In this document: in pieces, positions 60,568 through 64,000 of the stretch
How positions within the stretch are numbered: position 1 is the first letter of the stretch
Layout: each line of letters begins with the position of its first letter
Source: Aralia elata
Lineage: Eukaryota > Streptophyta > Magnoliopsida > Apiales > Araliaceae
Direction of reading: 5' to 3'
Assembly: GCA_034770075.1 (NCBI GenBank)
Contig: JAVJAP010000103.1
Span: 913,501-977,500 of the forward strand
Length of the DNA stretch: 64,000 bases
Translations under genes and position numbers: made by a program
The notes under the pieces: model-generated
Databases searched by the model: none
What the model was told of the DNA's origin: nothing
What the model saw: only the letters and a program-made list of their open reading frames with translations

Positions 60568-60617
60568 CTAAACCCGAGACATCAGGGAAGAGCAAAGGGA
60601 AAGAAAAGATGAAGTGA
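60568..60617 (+). other. Short lysine-rich frame after an acceptor-like site in the solo LTR
   Basis: CATTGCAG at 60567 is followed by a phase-2 frame KPETSGKSKGKEKMK, then TGA, 257 bp from the LTR end. It differs from the W copy by substitutions that keep most residues. Confidence 0.5.
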
Positions 60618-62030
60618 TAGACTTCACGTAGCTGATTTCATTTTATGTGTAGTTAATTACTATAAATGTAATTTAAACCCTGACAGTTATTTGGGGTATG
60701 GATTCGTGTTCAGTACTTAAGGTTATTGTATTCTGGGACTAGTAACACCTTTCTAATGAACAACATATGTTTATTTCCGCATTTTAGTCAATGTATGTTG
60801 TTGGAGGTGAATGATGTATTGGATCGTGATGACCGGATCCGGGTATTTGGAGACCCGAATTTGAGGGCGTCACACCTACACAATTATATTTACATGCACA
60901 CACATTTAGATAATTAAATATGTCGCAAAACATGCATTTATATTCATTATCCATAAATATTAGTTAACAAAAATTAATATTATTTATACTTCATTCAAAA
61001 TCAATCTTGGTTCCTTTAGAAACTTTATTAATAAATAATAAGGGTCTCACACATTTTAATATGTAAATATTTTACATCTTGAAGCTTAAACCATTTATAT
61101 TCCATTTCAGAAATATCTTTTAATCTTTGCTTGCAAATTCGGATTTTAAACAGCTAATACATAGCTTTTATAGTAAAATACAATTTACTATATTATTGCT
61201 TTAATTTAAATAATTGCTATATTAGTTTATCCTAGCTTATTTTATAATTCACGATGTTCGGGTTTCGTATCTTGAAATAATATACATAACTATATACACC
61301 TCGGTATATTTCTCTTTTAGCTTTGTTTATAGATTAGACTTTAATTCTAAAGTCTCGTGATGCTCATGTCTCATTACGCTTGTTTTATATAGTTCACGAC
61401 AACGTAGCTTAACGTTGGCCAACTACTCGGCTTTTGGAAACCAACACACTTTGTTTTACATTACAATACTATTTATTTTAGGTCGTTTGCATTTTATAAA
61501 TTAAACAACGTGTCCAAACCTTTTAGATTCTATATTACAGGTCTAATCCAGACAGTTAAGACTGTCTGCTTAAGACAAATTTCATTTTGATTATCTATCC
61601 GGACAGTTAAGACTGTCTGCTTAAGGCCAAGTTCTTCTTTAGTTAATATCCAGACAGTATAACCCGTCTGTTTACTAACAAAATCCACTGTGAGTAATCA
61701 TCACCCAATCCAGACAGCTCTAACCCATCTGCTTTAGGCCAAAACTCCCTGCATGCTGTATTATTATCTAGGTAGTTTCGTAACGGTTTTCATCTTTTCG
61801 CAGTTTTACCCTATCTCGCTAAAACAGTCATAACTTTTTCGTTTTAAAACTTTTTTAGGCGATTCTTGAGCCCACGCGAAGCTAACTTCTGGGGCTACAA
61901 TTTTTGCCTACTGACATTTTTCCAAATTCTGAACAGATCAAGGCCAGAAATTCGTGCAAGGGGACTGACCCGCATTGGTTTGACAGTTTTGGCATGAATA
62001 CTTTGAATGATCATAACTATTTGCTCCAAA

Positions 62031-62115
62031 TTCGGAATTGGTCCGTTCCGGAGTCTATAGAAAGCTTATACAGTTCCGGAATTGGTCCGTTCCGGAGTCT
62101 ATAGAAAGCTTATAC
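62031..62115. repeat. Filler duplication at a deletion in the Z 5' LTR
   Basis: About 43 bp ending in CTATAGAAAGCTTATACA occur twice in tandem. The second copy joins directly to sequence equivalent to 51103 in the other LTR, so about 440 bp are missing. This is typical of end-joining with templated filler. Confidence 0.7.
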
Positions 62116-63561
62116 ATTAACTAAAGCTTAAAAGATTTTCTTATACCTTCTTTTGTTTGCTATTTTTCCTCTTCTTCCCAAAATATTTTATGAACTTGGA
62201 ATGTATAAAGCTTGGACTCTTTCTTTTTTTTTTCTCTTTGGCCGTGGCTCGTCCTTCTCTCTACTCTCTCTCTCTCTCTTTTCTTTTAGCTTTCAAAGAA
62301 ATAGGAAGTGAATGAAGTAAAATGGAAATATGGTTTACTAGATTTTAGAGTTAGATCATTTTGTGTATCTATCATTATCATCCCAATATCTCTCTCTCTA
62401 CTTCCTCCTAATCCATCCTTATCTTAGTTGCTAAGAAAAATAAACATGTGCTTAATTAATTTTAGGACACCTAGCACCTGTGGATAGGAACAAAAAAAAT
62501 TAAATTACTTTCCTTATTCCTCCTTAGAGGCCCGGCCCCTTAAGGAATTTATGCCCCCATTTTAGTTTTATTTTAATTGTTAGCTTTCCTTATCAAATGT
62601 CTAAAAAGTCCCTACTAAAGTGGGTCAAAAATTGGGCCTTCAATTTAATTTAATTGGGCTTGTAATCTTACTAATTTGGGCCACTTAAAATCAACTTCAA
62701 TTTTCACCATTTATGGGCTACTAATTTAGTAAATTATTAGGCTACCAATTTGTGAGTAAATAAATATCCAATGGCTATTTACTTCAATTTACATACTAAT
62801 AATTCAAGTCCACTATAAATTAATTAAGTGGGCTTGATAATAAACCAATGGAGCTAGATTAATAAACTAAACGAACTAGTCCACTAGTAATTTGTACTAC
62901 TAAGACTAATACACATTTATTACATCAATATTCATACTTTATTTTTATAACCCAATTAGACCTGCTTCAATCGAGTTAGAAAATTAACAAATTGAGATGT
63001 AGGAATTAAATCTCTAGGGTTAGGGTACTAGTATATAAATTACATACTAGCATACCTTAATAATTATAACCCTTAGGTTATTTAGTTACAATTCCTAATA
63101 TAAAATATTAGGTTAATAGGCTGACTTATTAATTCTCTTTATATAATAAATAAATAAATATACATATTTATAGTATATATTTATTTAGTCTCATACATAT
63201 TCTACATAAGTCATAATATATTTATCATCATTGATAAATATTTAATATATTCATTTATCCACATATCCATTCAATGCAAATCACAAAGTGTTCAATACAC
63301 TAATAAATTATTTAATATACTTATTTCCTTTAATAAGTTATTACACATTCATATAATCACTTTATATTAGTAATACTAATTAATCATTTAAAGATTATAA
63401 ATTTTTTTTTATTTACCATTCAAGGTTAACATTCAAGTTATGTTAATTCTCAACATAACTTATCTTACTTTATTCACATATTCACTTATATGAGTAAAAA
63501 AAAATTTATTCGTAAAAATATTCATATATAATTATATAAAATTCTTGATCCTTACATTATG

Positions 63562-64000
63562 TGTCTCAGTAGTGTCATTAATGTTGAGGTTGTTGTTTGA
63601 TAAAATTATTGTTTGCATTTCGAGTTGAGATTCAGTAAATAGTTTATTATGTTTTGTTTACTAGACTACAGTATTGTGATTATACAGGTTGAATATAATT
63701 TGTTGGTAACTTGCTAATTGATTTTTAGTTACCTTCATTCATATGTTTGGAAACTGATCATTATATAGTTGTTAAAATGTATTATATTTCATTAGAGTTG
63801 GAGTTATTTTAAGGATTGTTCAACTTTTAGTTGTTAAAATTACTGTTTTTATTACGATTTGTTTGTCAGTTACTAGTATATTATGTTTTGGTCAATTCAT
63901 TACATTATTGTCATTATATAGGTTGATTATGTTGTGTTGGTAACTTTCAAATTTATTTTTGGCTACCAATAGAGTTGGAGATTGATGAATGTTTATATTG
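63562..64000 (+). other. Host flank, intron-like, with a diverged tandem repeat
   Basis: T-rich, non-coding DNA follows the TTATG duplication. Two diverged copies (about 63596-63745 and 63836-63985) share phrases such as TTATGTTTTG and TTGTTGGTAAC/TGTGTTGGTAAC, about 235 bp apart. It fits an intron of the gene starting at 47716, but no exon is seen here. Confidence 0.45.

Larger units (their letters stand above)
56842..60874 (+). mobile_element. Solo LTR of the W family
   Basis: The 4033-bp LTR runs TGTAATGTCC to GGGCGTCACA with a perfect duplication CCTAC (56837-56841 and 60875-60879). The empty site is seen intact in the other Z LTR near 49460. Its 3' part matches LTR W (1790-2678). It is longer than W mainly because of an AT-rich tandem array. 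Solo LTRs arise by recombination between the two LTRs of an element. Confidence 0.93.
48150..63556 (-). mobile_element. Ty3/gypsy element Z, pol deleted, with nested solo LTR
   Basis: The long LTRs are 48150-52567 and 55525-63556, with a perfect target duplication TTATG (48145-48149 and 63557-63561). The interior is only 2957 bp: a primer site, an accessory ORF, gag, then a remnant of protease joined to sequence near the polypurine tract. RT, RNase H and integrase are missing, so any mobility would depend on another element. LTR differences are mainly substitutions, so Z is older than B and D. Confidence 0.93.
55525..63556 (-). repeat. 5' LTR of element Z, interrupted by a solo LTR
   Basis: The LTR is in two parts, 55525-56841 and 60875-63556, totalling about 4.0 kb. 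It is shorter than its partner because of a deletion with a duplicated filler at about 62031-62115. Confidence 0.9.

Overview
The window is plant nuclear DNA, almost certainly from a flowering plant with a large, repeat-rich genome. It is AT-rich, contains plant Ty3/gypsy chromovirus retrotransposons primed by initiator tRNA-Met, and carries a CACTA DNA transposon with spliced genes. The species cannot be identified. Roughly 90% of the 64 kb is transposon, arranged as three nests; little host sequence remains.

Nest 1 (1-21939). At the left edge is the 3' end of a plus-strand gypsy element (W: chromodomain tail, polypurine tract, 3' LTR to 2678). After 1.2 kb of unassigned DNA comes a minus-strand, apparently non-coding LTR element (X, 3902-21939). 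Its right LTR was hit by a solo LTR (Y, 8507-21206, TSD TATTA), which was itself hit by a minus-strand gypsy element (B, 10626-20459, TSD ACAGA).

Nest 2 (24645-47129). A CACTA transposon (TSD ACT) carries TNP2 and a Transposase_24 gene, both on the minus strand. A 77-bp intron of the second gene was entered by a solo-LTR-like element (26813-40088, TSD GAAGC). That element was then entered by a plus-strand gypsy element (D, 28092-39744, TSD TTACC).

Nest 3 (48150-63556). A minus-strand gypsy element (Z, TSD TTATG) has lost pol but keeps gag and an extra upstream ORF. It lies just downstream of a host-like first exon. Its right LTR contains a 4-kb solo LTR (TSD CCTAC) of the W family.

Host-like sequence is confined to 21940-24644, 47130-48149 and 63562-64000. 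It holds one good exon candidate, one candidate terminal exon and one weak candidate.

Three structures recur across unrelated LTR families here. First, an 18-nt stem-loop with an RGGA loop sits just before every 3' LTR, with covarying stems. Second, a splice-acceptor-like site about 200-260 bp from the U5 end of the LTR opens a short lysine-rich reading frame, always in the same phase. Third, LTRs carry clusters of about four short palindromes. In addition, D and Z encode an ORF upstream of gag, and all five recognisable ORF1 and gag starts follow a CAG/TAG acceptor-like site. Together these suggest spliced, structured transcripts in this retrotransposon clade.
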